DNA of 54,710 bases from SURF-25 sp040754255 (GCA_040754255.1 JBFMDA010000003.1:1-54710), one strand, 5' to 3'; shown: positions 7,313 through 15,026, counted from the first letter of the stretch. The notes: generated from the sequence alone by a model not told the origin. Made by a program: numbers and translations.

Positions 7313-7319
7313 CTAGAAA

Positions 7320-7346
7320 TAAAAAAGAGGAGTTTTTAACTCCTCT
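7320..7346 (-). terminator. Rho-independent terminator downstream of tRNA-Phe
   Basis: On the minus strand AGAGGAGTT (7346-7338), an AAA loop and AACTCCTCT (7334-7326), followed by a T-run (7326-7321). It would end the transcript starting upstream of tRNA-Phe and insulate the ORF6N gene. Confidence 0.8.
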
Positions 7347-7583
7347 GGGGGGGGTATAACTTCCTGATTATTTAGCTCCGAACGCTTCTACTTTACAATG
7401 GGCGGGCGTTCGGAGTAAAATTCCTTGCAAAAAGATGCTGGGGGAATTTTAGCACCCCAGCTATAAAAAACATAGCTGGGGTGTAAATTGCCGGAACTAA
7501 ACTAGGGCAATTTATGCCTAGCTCCGAACTTTCTAGCTCCGAAATCCTAACGGAGTTCGGAGTCGGCACGTGAAGTAAAATTA
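7347..7583. repeat. Repeat-rich structured spacer between tRNA-Phe and its terminator
   Basis: No credible gene. TAGCTCCGAA occurs three times (7373-7382, 7519-7528, 7534-7543) and GTTCGGAGT twice (7408-7416, 7555-7563). They build inverted repeats CTCCGAACGC/GCGTTCGGAG (7376-7385 with 7406-7415) and CTCCGAACT/AGTTCGGAG (7522-7530 with 7554-7562). Between them is a 12-bp perfect hairpin CACCCCAGCTAT/ATAGCTGGGGTG (7453-7464 with 7472-7483). It would be transcribed as the tRNA trailer. Confidence 0.7.
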
Positions 7584-7658
7584 TGGTGCCGAGGGAGGGA
7601 ATCGGACCCCCCACGCCGGCCTTTTCAGGGCCGCGCTCTACCACTGAGCTACCTCGGC
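7584..7658 (-). tRNA. tRNA-Phe (anticodon GAA), CCA encoded
   Basis: On the minus strand the acceptor GCCGAGG (7658-7652) pairs with CCTCGGC, and the D-arm is GCTC...GAGC. The anticodon stem CGGCC/GGCCG holds the loop CTGAAAA, giving anticodon GAA. The T-arm GGGGG/CCCTC has one G-U pair, the discriminator is A, and the 3' CCA is genomically encoded. The total is 75 nt. The accessory island lies directly beyond its 3' end, a common integration position, although I found no second copy of the tRNA 3' end in the window. Confidence 0.97.
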
Positions 7659-7689
7659 GTTAGCTTACTTCGTAAGGATACTTCTTTTC

Positions 7690-7717
7690 GTATTGCGTAG
7701 AGAGTATTGCGTATTGC
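7690..7717. repeat. Heptad repeat in the tRNA-Phe leader
   Basis: Phased 7-mers on the plus strand: GTATTGC (7690-7696), a degenerate GTAGAGA (7697-7703), then GTATTGC (7704-7710) and GTATTGC (7711-7717). They lie between the tRNA promoter and the tRNA 5' end. Confidence 0.7.
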
Positions 7718-7728
7718 GTAAACGCGCC

Positions 7729-7757
7729 ATTATACAACAGAATAACCCGCCCTACAA
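7729..7757 (-). promoter_or_regulatory. Predicted promoter of tRNA-Phe
   Basis: Minus-strand TTGTAG (7757-7752), 17-nt spacer, TATAAT (7734-7729). The transcript would start near 7722, about 64 nt before the tRNA. Confidence 0.75.
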
Positions 7758-7764
7758 CCAAAAA

Positions 7765-8151
7765 TCACTGCGCGGTTTCAAGAATCCTGGTAAACAATTC
7801 CTGTGCCAGGGCAAGATTGGGAAAATGGTGCTTGCGGCTGGAAACCCGGATACGGGTAGTGGTGCGGGTAAGCTTTACCAGCCTGATCCAGACGCGGCTT
7901 GCATCCACCTGTGCTTCGATAGTGCCGGATGCATAATCTTCCTGCGTCACCGTCCCGCGGTTCCTGCTTATTTCCGTTGCCGCGCTAAAAAGGCCGTTGT
8001 AGGGCTTATCGGTGTCTCCCTGAATCGTATCCCTGCTTACTGCGTATACGCCTGCCCCGCCTGCTGCAACGCCAAGCAGTAACGGAGAGCAGCCTGAATG
8101 TACGCTTACCAACCACAATACCAGGATACAAAACCCAGCTATCCTTTTCAT
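7765..8151 (-). CDS. DUF3568-type lipoprotein
   Basis: A 128-residue predicted lipoprotein. A hydrophobic signal segment ends in HSGC with the lipidated Cys at residue 21. A glycine-rich stretch (LLLGVAAGGAGVYAVS) and a ~90-residue domain resembling DUF3568 follow. The function of that family is unknown. The ATG overlaps the stop of the 34-residue ORF upstream (ATGA), so it is likely translated from the transporter transcript. Confidence 0.72.
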   Translation of the reverse strand: MKRIAGFCILVLWLVSVHSGCSPLLLGVAAGGAGVYAVSRDTIQGDTDKPYNGLFSAATEISRNRGTVTQEDYASGTIEAQVDASRVWIRLVKLTRTTTRIRVSSRKHHFPNLALAQELFTRILETAQ

Positions 8152-8252
8152 TTAAGCTCCTTGCGCGAGAATACTTTTATAAAACAAAAAATGCTCACTG
8201 TCAATATAATACTCCAGGACACAATGAGGAATAATAGCCCGTTATACGTCAT
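8148..8252 (-). CDS. Small single-span membrane subunit of the NSS transporter
   Basis: A 34-residue ORF beginning MTYNGLLFLIVSWSI, one hydrophobic helix with a basic tail (SRKELK). Its ATG lies inside the last codons of the NSS transporter (11-nt overlap) and its TGA overlaps the ATG of the DUF3568 gene, so it is coupled at both ends. Some bacterial NSS amino-acid importers have such a tiny partner (MetS/MetP type), which is the likely role. Sequence identity to that family cannot be confirmed by eye. Confidence 0.6.
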   Translation of the reverse strand: MTYNGLLFLIVSWSIILTVSIFCFIKVFSRKELK

Positions 8253-9816
8253 CTTCATTCACCGTTTTTTTCTTTCGCTTTTTCCAGGCAATCCTAACCA
8301 GCACCCCCAGCACGATAAAAACCACCAGGAGCACAAGCCGCGTGCCTAAGATAAAAGGCTTATCCTGCATAGATACGTTCTTCATCAGGATAATCGAAAG
8401 CCACTGCTGCCAGAACCACATCCCCAGGATAATGAACAAAAATGCCGGCGTAATATACTTGATGATGAATTTATAAATCCTGGGGATGCGCATATCCGCG
8501 CCCTTATGAATTTCGTCCCATGCCTTCTCCATCCCGAAGACCCAGGCAAAAAGGATTGTTTCAATCGTGGCAAACACTACCAGGAAAAAGGTCCCTCCCC
8601 AGAAATCAAGCTCATCCACTACCCCGTGTTTGAGGAAGAATATTGCCGGCTGGCAGAGGATAAAGGCGACAATGCCGAAAATCCAGACTGCTTTCCTGCG
8701 GTCAATATTGAATTCGTCTTCCAGGAATGCGATTGCCGGCTGTGCCAGCGATACCGACGAGGTGACCCCGGCCAAAAACAGAAGGAAAAACCAGAGGAAC
8801 CCGAACAGCGCCACAAACGGCAGCTTGCTCAACACAAGGGGCATAGTGACAAAACCGAGGTTAAATACGCCTGAATTCGCAATAGCCTGCATCTCTGTAG
8901 GCCCGAAAAATATGAAAGCTGCAGGTATGATGATGCTGCCGCCTAAAATGACTTCTGCCAGTTCATTGGTGCTTGCCGCGCTTAATCCTGACAACACGAC
9001 ATCGTCGCCTTTAGATAAGTAGCTGGCATACGTCAGGATAACGCCGATACCCACGCTTAAGGTAAAGAATACCTGGCCTGCTGCTTCAAGCCAGACCTTG
9101 GCAGATTTTAAGGCCTGGAAATCCGGGTTCCATAAGAAGCCGAGCCCGTTGGCAATATTCCAGTCAGGCCTTGCCGCATCGGGTGTTCCCAGGGTAAAGA
9201 CCCGAACCAGCAAAACCGCAGCGCAGCAAAAAAGCAGGGGCATTGCCCATTTGCAGAATTTTTCTATGCCGCCTTTTATCCCGTGGTAAATTACGACGAT
9301 ATTGATAAGGAAGGTAAAGGCAAAAAACAGGTATGCCCAGCCAATGCCGTTAAAGTATTGGTTGTGTTCCAGCCCCTGAAAGCCGTGCAGGAAGCTCTTC
9401 ATCCCTGACTCATTCGCCACATGCGCGTACTTGCCCATGAGCGAAAAAAAGCTATACGCCAGCGTCCATGATTCGATATAGGTATAATAGATAAAAATGA
9501 CTAAGGGGCCGAATATCCCGATTACCCCGAAGTATTTGATAAAACGGTTTTTGCGCCAGATATTATGGAATATGCCCGGGGCAGTGCCGTGCTCAAAGCC
9601 GCCTCCGAAACGGCCTAGGGTCCATTCTATCCACATCAGCGGGATACCCAGGAGTAATAGGGATATAAAATAGGGGATCATAAAAGCGCCCCCGCCGTTT
9701 GACGCTGCTTTTGCCGGAAAGCGCAGGAAATTGCCCAGGCCTATGGCAGAGCCTGCCACAGCCATGATCACCCCTAAACGCGAACCCCAGCTATCCCGCT
9801 TCTTCAGTTGATTCAT
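8242..9816 (-). CDS. Sodium-dependent transporter, NSS/SNF family
   Basis: A 524-residue inner-membrane protein of the neurotransmitter:sodium symporter family, importing amino acids or similar solutes with Na+. The unwound first helix motif is clear: GSAIGLGNFLRFPAKAASNGGGAF (split at about residues 22-45). About 12 hydrophobic segments follow, as usual for bacterial members. The substrate cannot be deduced. A good promoter lies upstream and the leader is about 24 nt; no clear Shine-Dalgarno is seen. The stop overlaps a 34-residue membrane ORF, suggesting a two-component importer. Confidence 0.93.
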   Translation of the reverse strand: MNQLKKRDSWGSRLGVIMAVAGSAIGLGNFLRFPAKAASNGGGAFMIPYFISLLLLGIPLMWIEWTLGRFGGGFEHGTAPGIFHNIWRKNRFIKYFGVIGIFGPLVIFIYYTYIESWTLAYSFFSLMGKYAHVANESGMKSFLHGFQGLEHNQYFNGIGWAYLFFAFTFLINIVVIYHGIKGGIEKFCKWAMPLLFCCAAVLLVRVFTLGTPDAARPDWNIANGLGFLWNPDFQALKSAKVWLEAAGQVFFTLSVGIGVILTYASYLSKGDDVVLSGLSAASTNELAEVILGGSIIIPAAFIFFGPTEMQAIANSGVFNLGFVTMPLVLSKLPFVALFGFLWFFLLFLAGVTSSVSLAQPAIAFLEDEFNIDRRKAVWIFGIVAFILCQPAIFFLKHGVVDELDFWGGTFFLVVFATIETILFAWVFGMEKAWDEIHKGADMRIPRIYKFIIKYITPAFLFIILGMWFWQQWLSIILMKNVSMQDKPFILGTRLVLLVVFIVLGVLVRIAWKKRKKKTVNEDDV

Positions 9817-9845
9817 AGGCCGTTGTAATAGGCTATTTGAAATTT

Positions 9846-9874
9846 ATTATAACGGGGATTTTTTCGATTTTCAA
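9846..9874 (-). promoter_or_regulatory. Predicted promoter of the NSS transporter operon
   Basis: Minus-strand TTGAAA (9874-9869), 17-nt spacer, perfect TATAAT (9851-9846). Confidence 0.75.
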
Positions 9875-9918
9875 CAGTTAATCGTATGCCCTCTTGGCGC
9901 GCGCAACAGAAGGCACGG

Positions 9919-10572
9919 TCATAATGGTACGCCTAAATGTTTCACTAGTACCTTCCCGCAGCAACTAGGCCCATCTGCGACATTCATGCCGCGCTTTCTG
10001 GCGATAAAGGTAACAGTAGTATCTGCCTTTACGCAACTACCAAGTATTTTGCCGCTTGTTGCATCCAGGCCGGAAGGGATATCAACGGAAATAACATGCG
10101 CCTTTGCTGCGTTGATTATTCCGATTAAATCTTTATATATCCCCCTCACTTCTCCTTTTGCCCCAACGCCTAAAAGCGCGTCGATAATAAGCCGGCAGCC
10201 TAACATACGTTTCTTGGCTAACGCAAGGTTACGGCTGCTTATTTCAATGACCGGCTGTTTCAGTTTACAAAGGATATCGAGATTGACCCTGGCCTCATGC
10301 GTTACTTCGCGTTTTTTTCCTGCCAGAAATACCAAAGGCTTAAAGCCTGCGGCGGCAAGGTGGCGGGCTGCCGCAAAACCATCGCCTCCGTTATTGCCTT
10401 TCCCGCAGAAAAGTGCAATGCGCATATCCCCTGCAGCCTTTTTTACTGCTTCCTGTGCGACTGCAGAGCCTGCATTTTCCATCAGCAATACTACCGGAAT
10501 GCTGAACCGTTCTATAGCCAAGCGGTCAAGCGCTTTTGCGGCCGCCGAAGTCAAAGTGCGCACCCTGCCCAT
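9919..10572 (-). CDS. nnrE: NAD(P)H-hydrate epimerase (YjeF N-terminal domain)
   Basis: A 217-residue stand-alone YjeF_N protein that epimerises damaged NAD(P)HX for repair, in the cytoplasm. The nucleotide motif CGKGNNGGDGFAAARHL is present, as are the early ERFSIPVVLLMENAGSA segment and SVDIPSGLDATSG. The C-terminal dehydratase (NnrD) half found in bifunctional versions is absent and not encoded next door. The ATG directly follows the stop of the upstream lipoprotein gene. Confidence 0.93.
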   Translation of the reverse strand: MGRVRTLTSAAAKALDRLAIERFSIPVVLLMENAGSAVAQEAVKKAAGDMRIALFCGKGNNGGDGFAAARHLAAAGFKPLVFLAGKKREVTHEARVNLDILCKLKQPVIEISSRNLALAKKRMLGCRLIIDALLGVGAKGEVRGIYKDLIGIINAAKAHVISVDIPSGLDATSGKILGSCVKADTTVTFIARKRGMNVADGPSCCGKVLVKHLGVPL

Positions 10573-10989
10573 TTATTTAACCGGCGTGCTCACGCAGCGC
10601 TTCTCTAACGCTATGAATACCTTGCCTGCAATGAATTCTTTTGCATAGCTGTTGGGCGAAGAAACCTCTATGCGCACAGCTGCCTTATTTTCCTCTGTCA
10701 GGAATATCCCTACCGGCGTGGTGTCCGTCTGGGAAACATATACCGCAACCATTTTTTTATTGCTATCCTTGGCATACACATACGCGCCTATTTCTTTAAG
10801 GGTTGTAAGGATTGTATCGTAACAGTCAGATGGCGCGCATTGGAATGCCTTGCTAACCGCATCTTTGCGGCCCCTTTCAAGCTCCCTGGTTGAAATACCC
10901 AGGAACCCCTTTGCCCCTTCCTTGACGCCTGCACAGCCGCTTAGTATGGCTGCTGCCAACACACATGTAAAAAACGCATACCGCACCAT
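10573..10989 (-). CDS. Small lipoprotein, unknown (DUF3568-like)
   Basis: A 138-residue lipoprotein with signal MVRYAFFTCVLAAAILSGC and a canonical LSGC lipobox. The start at 10989 is chosen over the upstream ATG at 11022 because AAGGAGGGG sits seven bases before it and the signal peptide then begins correctly. The mature part includes paired Cys (CAPSDC). A region around TLKEIGAYVYAKDSNKKMVAVYVS resembles small DUF3568-type domains. It lies between the patatin fusion gene and nnrE, in the same direction. Confidence 0.7.
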   Translation of the reverse strand: MVRYAFFTCVLAAAILSGCAGVKEGAKGFLGISTRELERGRKDAVSKAFQCAPSDCYDTILTTLKEIGAYVYAKDSNKKMVAVYVSQTDTTPVGIFLTEENKAAVRIEVSSPNSYAKEFIAGKVFIALEKRCVSTPVK

Positions 10990-11000
10990 AACCCCTCCTT

Positions 11001-13010
11001 TTATTCCTTGATAAGCTGCCATACCTTGTCGAGATTCCTGCGCATCTCCTCTTCGCCCCTTGCGGCGAACAGGGCTGCCTTATCTAATTCAAGCCAGTGC
11101 AGGCCAAGCGTGCTAGGATGCAATACGATATCGGCAAGCTGGCTTTCCTGCTTGGCAACTTCAGACTGCATGATTTCAAAACTGCTGAAGATTATATCCA
11201 GAATATTGGTCTTGAACTTATTCAAGAAGTGGCTGCGCACGCCAAGCCAGTCCTTTTTCTTGTCCTTCTCATCGACTATAATGTCCTCCTTGAGCCTCTC
11301 GTATTGCCTGACGATATCCTCTCTTGACGGTGTAACGTTGACTGCGATTATTTTCTTTACACCCATCTCAAAAAGCGGCTCTGTAGGCAGGGGGTTGGTA
11401 ACGCCTCCGTCAAAAAGCAGCTCTTCCTTGAATTTAAAGGGCTTAAAGACCCCGGGCATAGTGCAGCTTGCCATAATGGCATCGACCAATAAACCCTTTT
11501 CCAGCACGCGCGGCTCTTTGCGCTTCACATCGCTGGCAATAATCTTAAGCGGGATCTTGGTATCGTAAAATGTCTTTTCCCCAAAATGTTTTTTCAGGAA
11601 ATTGTAAAGCTTATTGCCCTTGATGAAGCCTAAGAAGGGAAAGGTAAGGTCCATAAAACCCCAGATCCCCCTTGAGGTCTTCAGTTCCTGGGTAATACGC
11701 AGGATTTCGGCCGAAGGTACGCCTAATGCCCAGAAACTGGCGATAATCGCGCCTATGCTGGCGCCGCAGATTATGTCTATGGGCATATGCTCTTCCTCAA
11801 TGACCTTAAGCACCCCGATGTGGCAGAACCCATACCCCACGCCCACGCCCAGCACCAGGCCGACAAGGCAATCCCCGTCCTGCCTGGCTATCCTGCGTAT
11901 TGCCCTGGCGTATTTTGAATCCGGGCTTTCCAGCACCAGCCTTTCGCTTAACCCGGCCTCTATCTTGGGCAATGTGGCAAAGATCGCCTGATTAAGGGTT
12001 TTGCTCCTTTCCTGGGGCGTTAAATCCGAGAATTTATACTCGTTGATGATAACCCTGATTTTTGCCGCGGGGAAATGGTATTCGTTTTTTAGGCTGTCGA
12101 TGAGCGAGCGCGTGCGTTTCAGGTCAAAACCGGTAGGGCTGCTTAAGATATGGATGAGGTCTGACTGATTCAATATTGCGACCATCTGCTGCTCGATGCC
12201 CGAAGGAAGGTCAAGGATGATGTAGTGGTAGTCGTTGACCAGGAGGCTGACAATATCCAGTATGCGCCTGAAACAATCGCTTTCGTTCTGCCGGTATGCC
12301 AAAAATACCGCATCAATGCCATGCACGTCTTGTATGATAAATTCCTTGATGGATGATACTTCTGCCCGCGGGAAAGAAAGGTCAAATACGCGGTAGTCTT
12401 TTTGCAGGGCAAGCTTCTTGGGGATCGTGGGTATTTTATCCTTGGCAAATATATCCAGGAGTATCGCTGTCTTACGGGTTTCCTTGCCCAGGCTTAAGGC
12501 CAGGTTGAGCGCATAGACGCTCTTGCCCGCTTTCGCATAGGAACTGAACACCGAAATAATAGTGCTCTCAAAAATCGTTTTCTCGTGGATATCTTTACGC
12601 TTGAGCCGGCGGCATAAGGTCTTGCTCAAGTCAATGGCCAGCGCCGGGATCTTTTGTAAGATTACATCAAAGTCTTCTTTTTTAATCACCAGGATCAGGG
12701 AATCATTGAGTGCCCTGGCAGTCACGGAATGCGGTTCTGCGGTCAACAGGGAAATGATGCCGAAGTATTTGCCGCGGTGGAGGTACTCAAGGACATTCTC
12801 CTTGCCGTGCCTGTCTTTACGGAACACCACCGCCCTGCCTGAGACGATACAATAAAACGCGCTGGGAGAAGAGTTCTCCTCATAAATAATCTCATTCTTC
12901 TTATACTCAATGATCCGGGACCGCTGTTCGACAAATGCCCGCTCTTTGCGCGAAAGCCCGGAAAAAAGAGGGATTTCGTTAAGTACGAGCCCTACCTTTA
13001 GCAGCTCCAT
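11001..13010 (-). CDS. cNMP-binding / MinD-like P-loop / patatin three-domain protein
   Basis: A 669-residue fusion. Residues ~10-130 form a cyclic-nucleotide-binding domain (YKKNEIIYEEN, YCIVSGRAVVFR, GKYFGIISLL). Residues ~150-370 look like a MinD/CpaE-type ATPase (SSYAKAGKS P-loop 157-164, YHYIILDLPSG, ILSSPTGFD). Residues ~384-560 are a patatin phospholipase with nucleophile GASIG (Ser418) and dyad Asp in DGG (Asp534). The glycine loop is GVGVGYGFCHIG instead of the usual GGGxRG, so the oxyanion Arg is replaced. The start at 13010 overlaps the glycosidase stop (TAATG); the ATG at 13034 is less likely. Family members with cNMP and patatin domains resemble NTE-type lysophospholipases. The ATPase insertion is unusual. 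Confidence 0.88.
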   Translation of the reverse strand: MELLKVGLVLNEIPLFSGLSRKERAFVEQRSRIIEYKKNEIIYEENSSPSAFYCIVSGRAVVFRKDRHGKENVLEYLHRGKYFGIISLLTAEPHSVTARALNDSLILVIKKEDFDVILQKIPALAIDLSKTLCRRLKRKDIHEKTIFESTIISVFSSYAKAGKSVYALNLALSLGKETRKTAILLDIFAKDKIPTIPKKLALQKDYRVFDLSFPRAEVSSIKEFIIQDVHGIDAVFLAYRQNESDCFRRILDIVSLLVNDYHYIILDLPSGIEQQMVAILNQSDLIHILSSPTGFDLKRTRSLIDSLKNEYHFPAAKIRVIINEYKFSDLTPQERSKTLNQAIFATLPKIEAGLSERLVLESPDSKYARAIRRIARQDGDCLVGLVLGVGVGYGFCHIGVLKVIEEEHMPIDIICGASIGAIIASFWALGVPSAEILRITQELKTSRGIWGFMDLTFPFLGFIKGNKLYNFLKKHFGEKTFYDTKIPLKIIASDVKRKEPRVLEKGLLVDAIMASCTMPGVFKPFKFKEELLFDGGVTNPLPTEPLFEMGVKKIIAVNVTPSREDIVRQYERLKEDIIVDEKDKKKDWLGVRSHFLNKFKTNILDIIFSSFEIMQSEVAKQESQLADIVLHPSTLGLHWLELDKAALFAARGEEEMRRNLDKVWQLIKE

Positions 13011-14230
13011 TATGCCAGTGCCCCCCTGCTGCATATTCCCGCAAATTGCCTGGCGCTCTCGCGTACCTTGCGGCTAAATGTCTGGTAATCAACTTCTATT
13101 AAGCCGAAGCGGGGCGCAAACCCTTTATCCCACTCGAAATTATCAAGCAGCGACCAATACAGGTAGCCGTTCACGTCAATCCCGTCCTGTATCGCATCTA
13201 AGACGCTTTTTAAATGTTCACGTATATAGGCGCTCCGTAAGGCGTCGTCATCCGTGCATATTCCGTTTTCCAGGATAAAGACGGGCTTTCCATATTTCTT
13301 CAGGCTTAACAGGACTTCATAGAGACCTGCCGGATAAATATCCCAGCCAAGGGAGTTTTTTTTAAGCTGGCTGTGGTTATCCGTGCACACATCGAGAAAT
13401 AAATGCCTCAAGCCCCATCCCTTTACCTCTACAAGGCTGCGCGTATAATAGTTAATACCTATGAAATCGAGCGCCTTCTTTGCCGTGAGCTTTTCGATGA
13501 ACTCGAAATTAAAGATGCGGTTGCGGGTTTTCGCTGCGAATGAATTCCTAAGGCCGGGCTGGCATGCCACAAAGGCCTGCATATTCTTGGCAATGCTTAC
13601 CCGGGGAGGAGGCAGTTTTTTTTCTGCGTAAATCCGGTGGATACACTCATATGCCTGCAGATGCGCGCGCATGAGGTTCTCTATCGCCTTGCGCGTAGCA
13701 ATGAATGATTTTTGCTGCGGAGGCCATGCGCCGAGCAGATAGGCATGGTAGACATAGACCATCGGCTCATTGATGGTGACCCAGAGGTTTACCTGGTCGC
13801 ACAATGCCTCAACGATGTTCCTGGTAAATTCTAAAAAATACGAAGGCGAGCTGCGGCTAAGCCATCCGCCGGCTTTCATAAACCATAATGGGTTGGTAAA
13901 GTGATGCAGCGTGACCACCGGCTCTAAGCCGCGTGATTTGAGGGCTGTTGCCACATCGCGGTAATGCTGGATTTCCTGCGCGCTGAATGCATCTTGTTGA
14001 GGCTGGATGCGGCTCCATTCGACGGAAAAACGGTGGGCATTATGATTGAGCTGCGCGGCTAAATCGAAATCCTGCGTATAGAGCTGATAGTGCCGGCAGG
14101 CCTGGCCGGAATGGTAGGGCAGCAGCCCTTGTTGCTCCCATTCCCACCAGTCGCAATTGGAATTATTGCCCTCAACCTGATACGCTGAGGTAGCTGAACC
14201 CCAGAAAAACTCTTTGGGAAATTCCCGCAT
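13010..14230 (-). CDS. Glycoside hydrolase family 1 (beta-glucosidase-like)
   Basis: A 406-residue GH1 retaining beta-glycosidase, apparently cytoplasmic (no signal peptide). The N-terminal signature FPKEFFWGSATSAYQVEG is clear. The acid/base Glu155 lies in VTINEP and the nucleophile Glu321 in ILENG. HRFSVEWSRI and LDNFEWDKGF are also conserved. It is slightly shorter than typical members (~450). Substrate is unknown. It is coupled to the patatin fusion gene (TAATG overlap). Upstream lie a c-di-GMP-I riboswitch and two hairpins with T-runs; a TATAAT also sits 11 nt before the ATG, so a second promoter is possible. Confidence 0.93.
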   Translation of the reverse strand: MREFPKEFFWGSATSAYQVEGNNSNCDWWEWEQQGLLPYHSGQACRHYQLYTQDFDLAAQLNHNAHRFSVEWSRIQPQQDAFSAQEIQHYRDVATALKSRGLEPVVTLHHFTNPLWFMKAGGWLSRSSPSYFLEFTRNIVEALCDQVNLWVTINEPMVYVYHAYLLGAWPPQQKSFIATRKAIENLMRAHLQAYECIHRIYAEKKLPPPRVSIAKNMQAFVACQPGLRNSFAAKTRNRIFNFEFIEKLTAKKALDFIGINYYTRSLVEVKGWGLRHLFLDVCTDNHSQLKKNSLGWDIYPAGLYEVLLSLKKYGKPVFILENGICTDDDALRSAYIREHLKSVLDAIQDGIDVNGYLYWSLLDNFEWDKGFAPRFGLIEVDYQTFSRKVRESARQFAGICSRGALA

Positions 14231-14247
14231 AGTTGCTATTTATTATA

Positions 14248-14283
14248 CTATAAAAATAAGAAATCCCAACACTTTGTTGGGAT
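14248..14283 (-). terminator. Hairpin terminator between riboswitch and glycosidase
   Basis: Minus-strand ATCCCAACA (14283-14275), AAG loop, TGTTGGGAT (14271-14263), followed by TTCTTATTTTT. A 9-bp perfect stem. Confidence 0.7.
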
Positions 14284-14290
14284 CTCTTAT

Positions 14291-14426
14291 AAAAAAAGCC
14301 GATAAAGGCGACGGCCAACATGTGTGCCATCTGTTCCTGCAACCCAGCTGCCATTTCCGGCGCCTGCCGCCGGGGGTAGGCCTGTGGCTTTGCGTCCCCC
14401 GGTTTCCCGGGGTTTGCCTTTATCGG
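14291..14426 (-). promoter_or_regulatory. Cyclic-di-GMP-I (GEMM-I) riboswitch with terminator
   Basis: On the minus strand the GEMM-I core is explicit: AAGGCAAACC, a P2 stem CCCCGG/CCGGGG closed by a GAAA tetraloop, GGACGCAAAGCCAC, AGGCCTA, and later TGGCAGCTGGGTTGC. The aptamer spans roughly 14430-14335. CCGATAAAGGC at the 5' end (14426-14416) is complementary over 11 bp to GCCTTTATCGG (14309-14299), which is followed by seven T (14297-14291), a terminator arrangement. Whether ligand promotes or prevents this pairing cannot be decided by eye. The controlled genes should be the GH1 glycosidase and the patatin fusion. Confidence 0.93.
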
Positions 14427-14433
14427 TACTTAA

Positions 14434-14462
14434 AGTATGCCACAGGCGGGCATGTTTTTCAA
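14434..14462 (-). promoter_or_regulatory. Predicted promoter of the c-di-GMP riboswitch transcript
   Basis: Minus-strand TTGAAA (14462-14457), 17-nt spacer, CATACT (14439-14434). The start point would be near 14427, exactly at the 5' base of the riboswitch, which supports an independent transcript. Confidence 0.65.
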
Positions 14463-14469
14463 TAGCGCG

Positions 14470-14949
14470 CTATCTTTTCTTCCTGCCTGCGGGAGCTTCC
14501 TGGGGCACTGCTGCGGGGACAGGGGAAAGATGTGTGCGTAATAGGGACCACGTCTTAGGCCCCACTTTCCCGTCAGGCGTCAGGCTGTTCGCCTTCTGGA
14601 ATGCCATGATCGCCTGCTTACTCTTAGGGCCGATCTTGCCGTCAATTGAGCCCGTATAGTATCCGGCATTCTTCAAGGCTGTCTGAATATCCTCATTGGT
14701 AGGCTTATACGGCCCTGCAGGCGGCAAGGGTTCAGAAATATTTTTCACCGGCAAAGCCACAGGCCTGGATAAGGTTTCATTCACCGCGGGTATGGTGATA
14801 TTCTGGCTTTCCATAGCAAGCCTGTTGAGTTCCTCAGGCGACATAGGCTGCTGCATTGCTTCAAGCGGCTGCTGTTTCTTGGTACAGCCATACACGCACA
14901 CCATTACCGCGCATATTCCTATAATAAATACGGTTGTATTGCGCTTCAT
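14470..14949 (-). CDS. Lipoprotein with peptidoglycan-binding domain
   Basis: A 159-residue predicted lipoprotein. The signal MKRNTTVFIIGICAVMVCV ends at a YGC lipobox, a Pro-rich linker follows, and a PG_binding_1 domain lies near residues 83-140 (IQTALKNAGYYTGSIDGKIG, AIMAFQKANSL, DGKVGPKTW). It probably anchors at the outer membrane and contacts the cell wall. The start at 14949 is set by an AGGAGGTGA Shine-Dalgarno; the in-frame ATG at 14985 lacks one. It has its own promoter. The tail is rich in Pro/Ala and basic residues. Confidence 0.88.
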   Translation of the reverse strand: MKRNTTVFIIGICAVMVCVYGCTKKQQPLEAMQQPMSPEELNRLAMESQNITIPAVNETLSRPVALPVKNISEPLPPAGPYKPTNEDIQTALKNAGYYTGSIDGKIGPKSKQAIMAFQKANSLTPDGKVGPKTWSLLRTHLSPVPAAVPQEAPAGRKKR

Positions 14950-14998
14950 TGTTTCACCTCCTTTCTTGCACGTGCTGTTGTGCACGCATATTACGATA

Positions 14999-15026
14999 AC
15001 TATAGAATAAAATCGGAAAAAATCAA
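14999..15026 (-). promoter_or_regulatory. Predicted promoter of the peptidoglycan-binding lipoprotein
   Basis: Minus-strand TTGATT (15026-15021), 16-nt spacer, TATAGT (15004-14999). A small GTGC/GCAC hairpin follows in the leader. Confidence 0.55.

Noticed and set aside
4636..7313. Integron-type attC sites: GTTAGAT matches the GTTRRRY core at two of the three island repeats
   Set aside because: No paired inverse core or long imperfect hairpin of attC size is found, copy C has ATTAGAT, and no integrase is visible.
4694..7346. Complete prophage or transposon at the island
   Set aside because: No integrase, transposase, structural phage genes or terminal inverted repeats are visible; only an ORF6N gene hints at mobility.
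7393..7644. 83-residue minus-strand ORF
   Set aside because: It runs through tRNA-Phe and the repeat-rich trailer and has no protein-like features.
9986..10648. 220-residue plus-strand ORF opposite nnrE
   Set aside because: Antisense to a clear YjeF domain, no ribosome-binding site or family match.
14437..14445. Possible anti-aptamer: GCCTGTGGC complementary to GCCACAGGC in the c-di-GMP aptamer
   Set aside because: It lies in the promoter spacer upstream of the predicted transcript start, so it would not be in the RNA.
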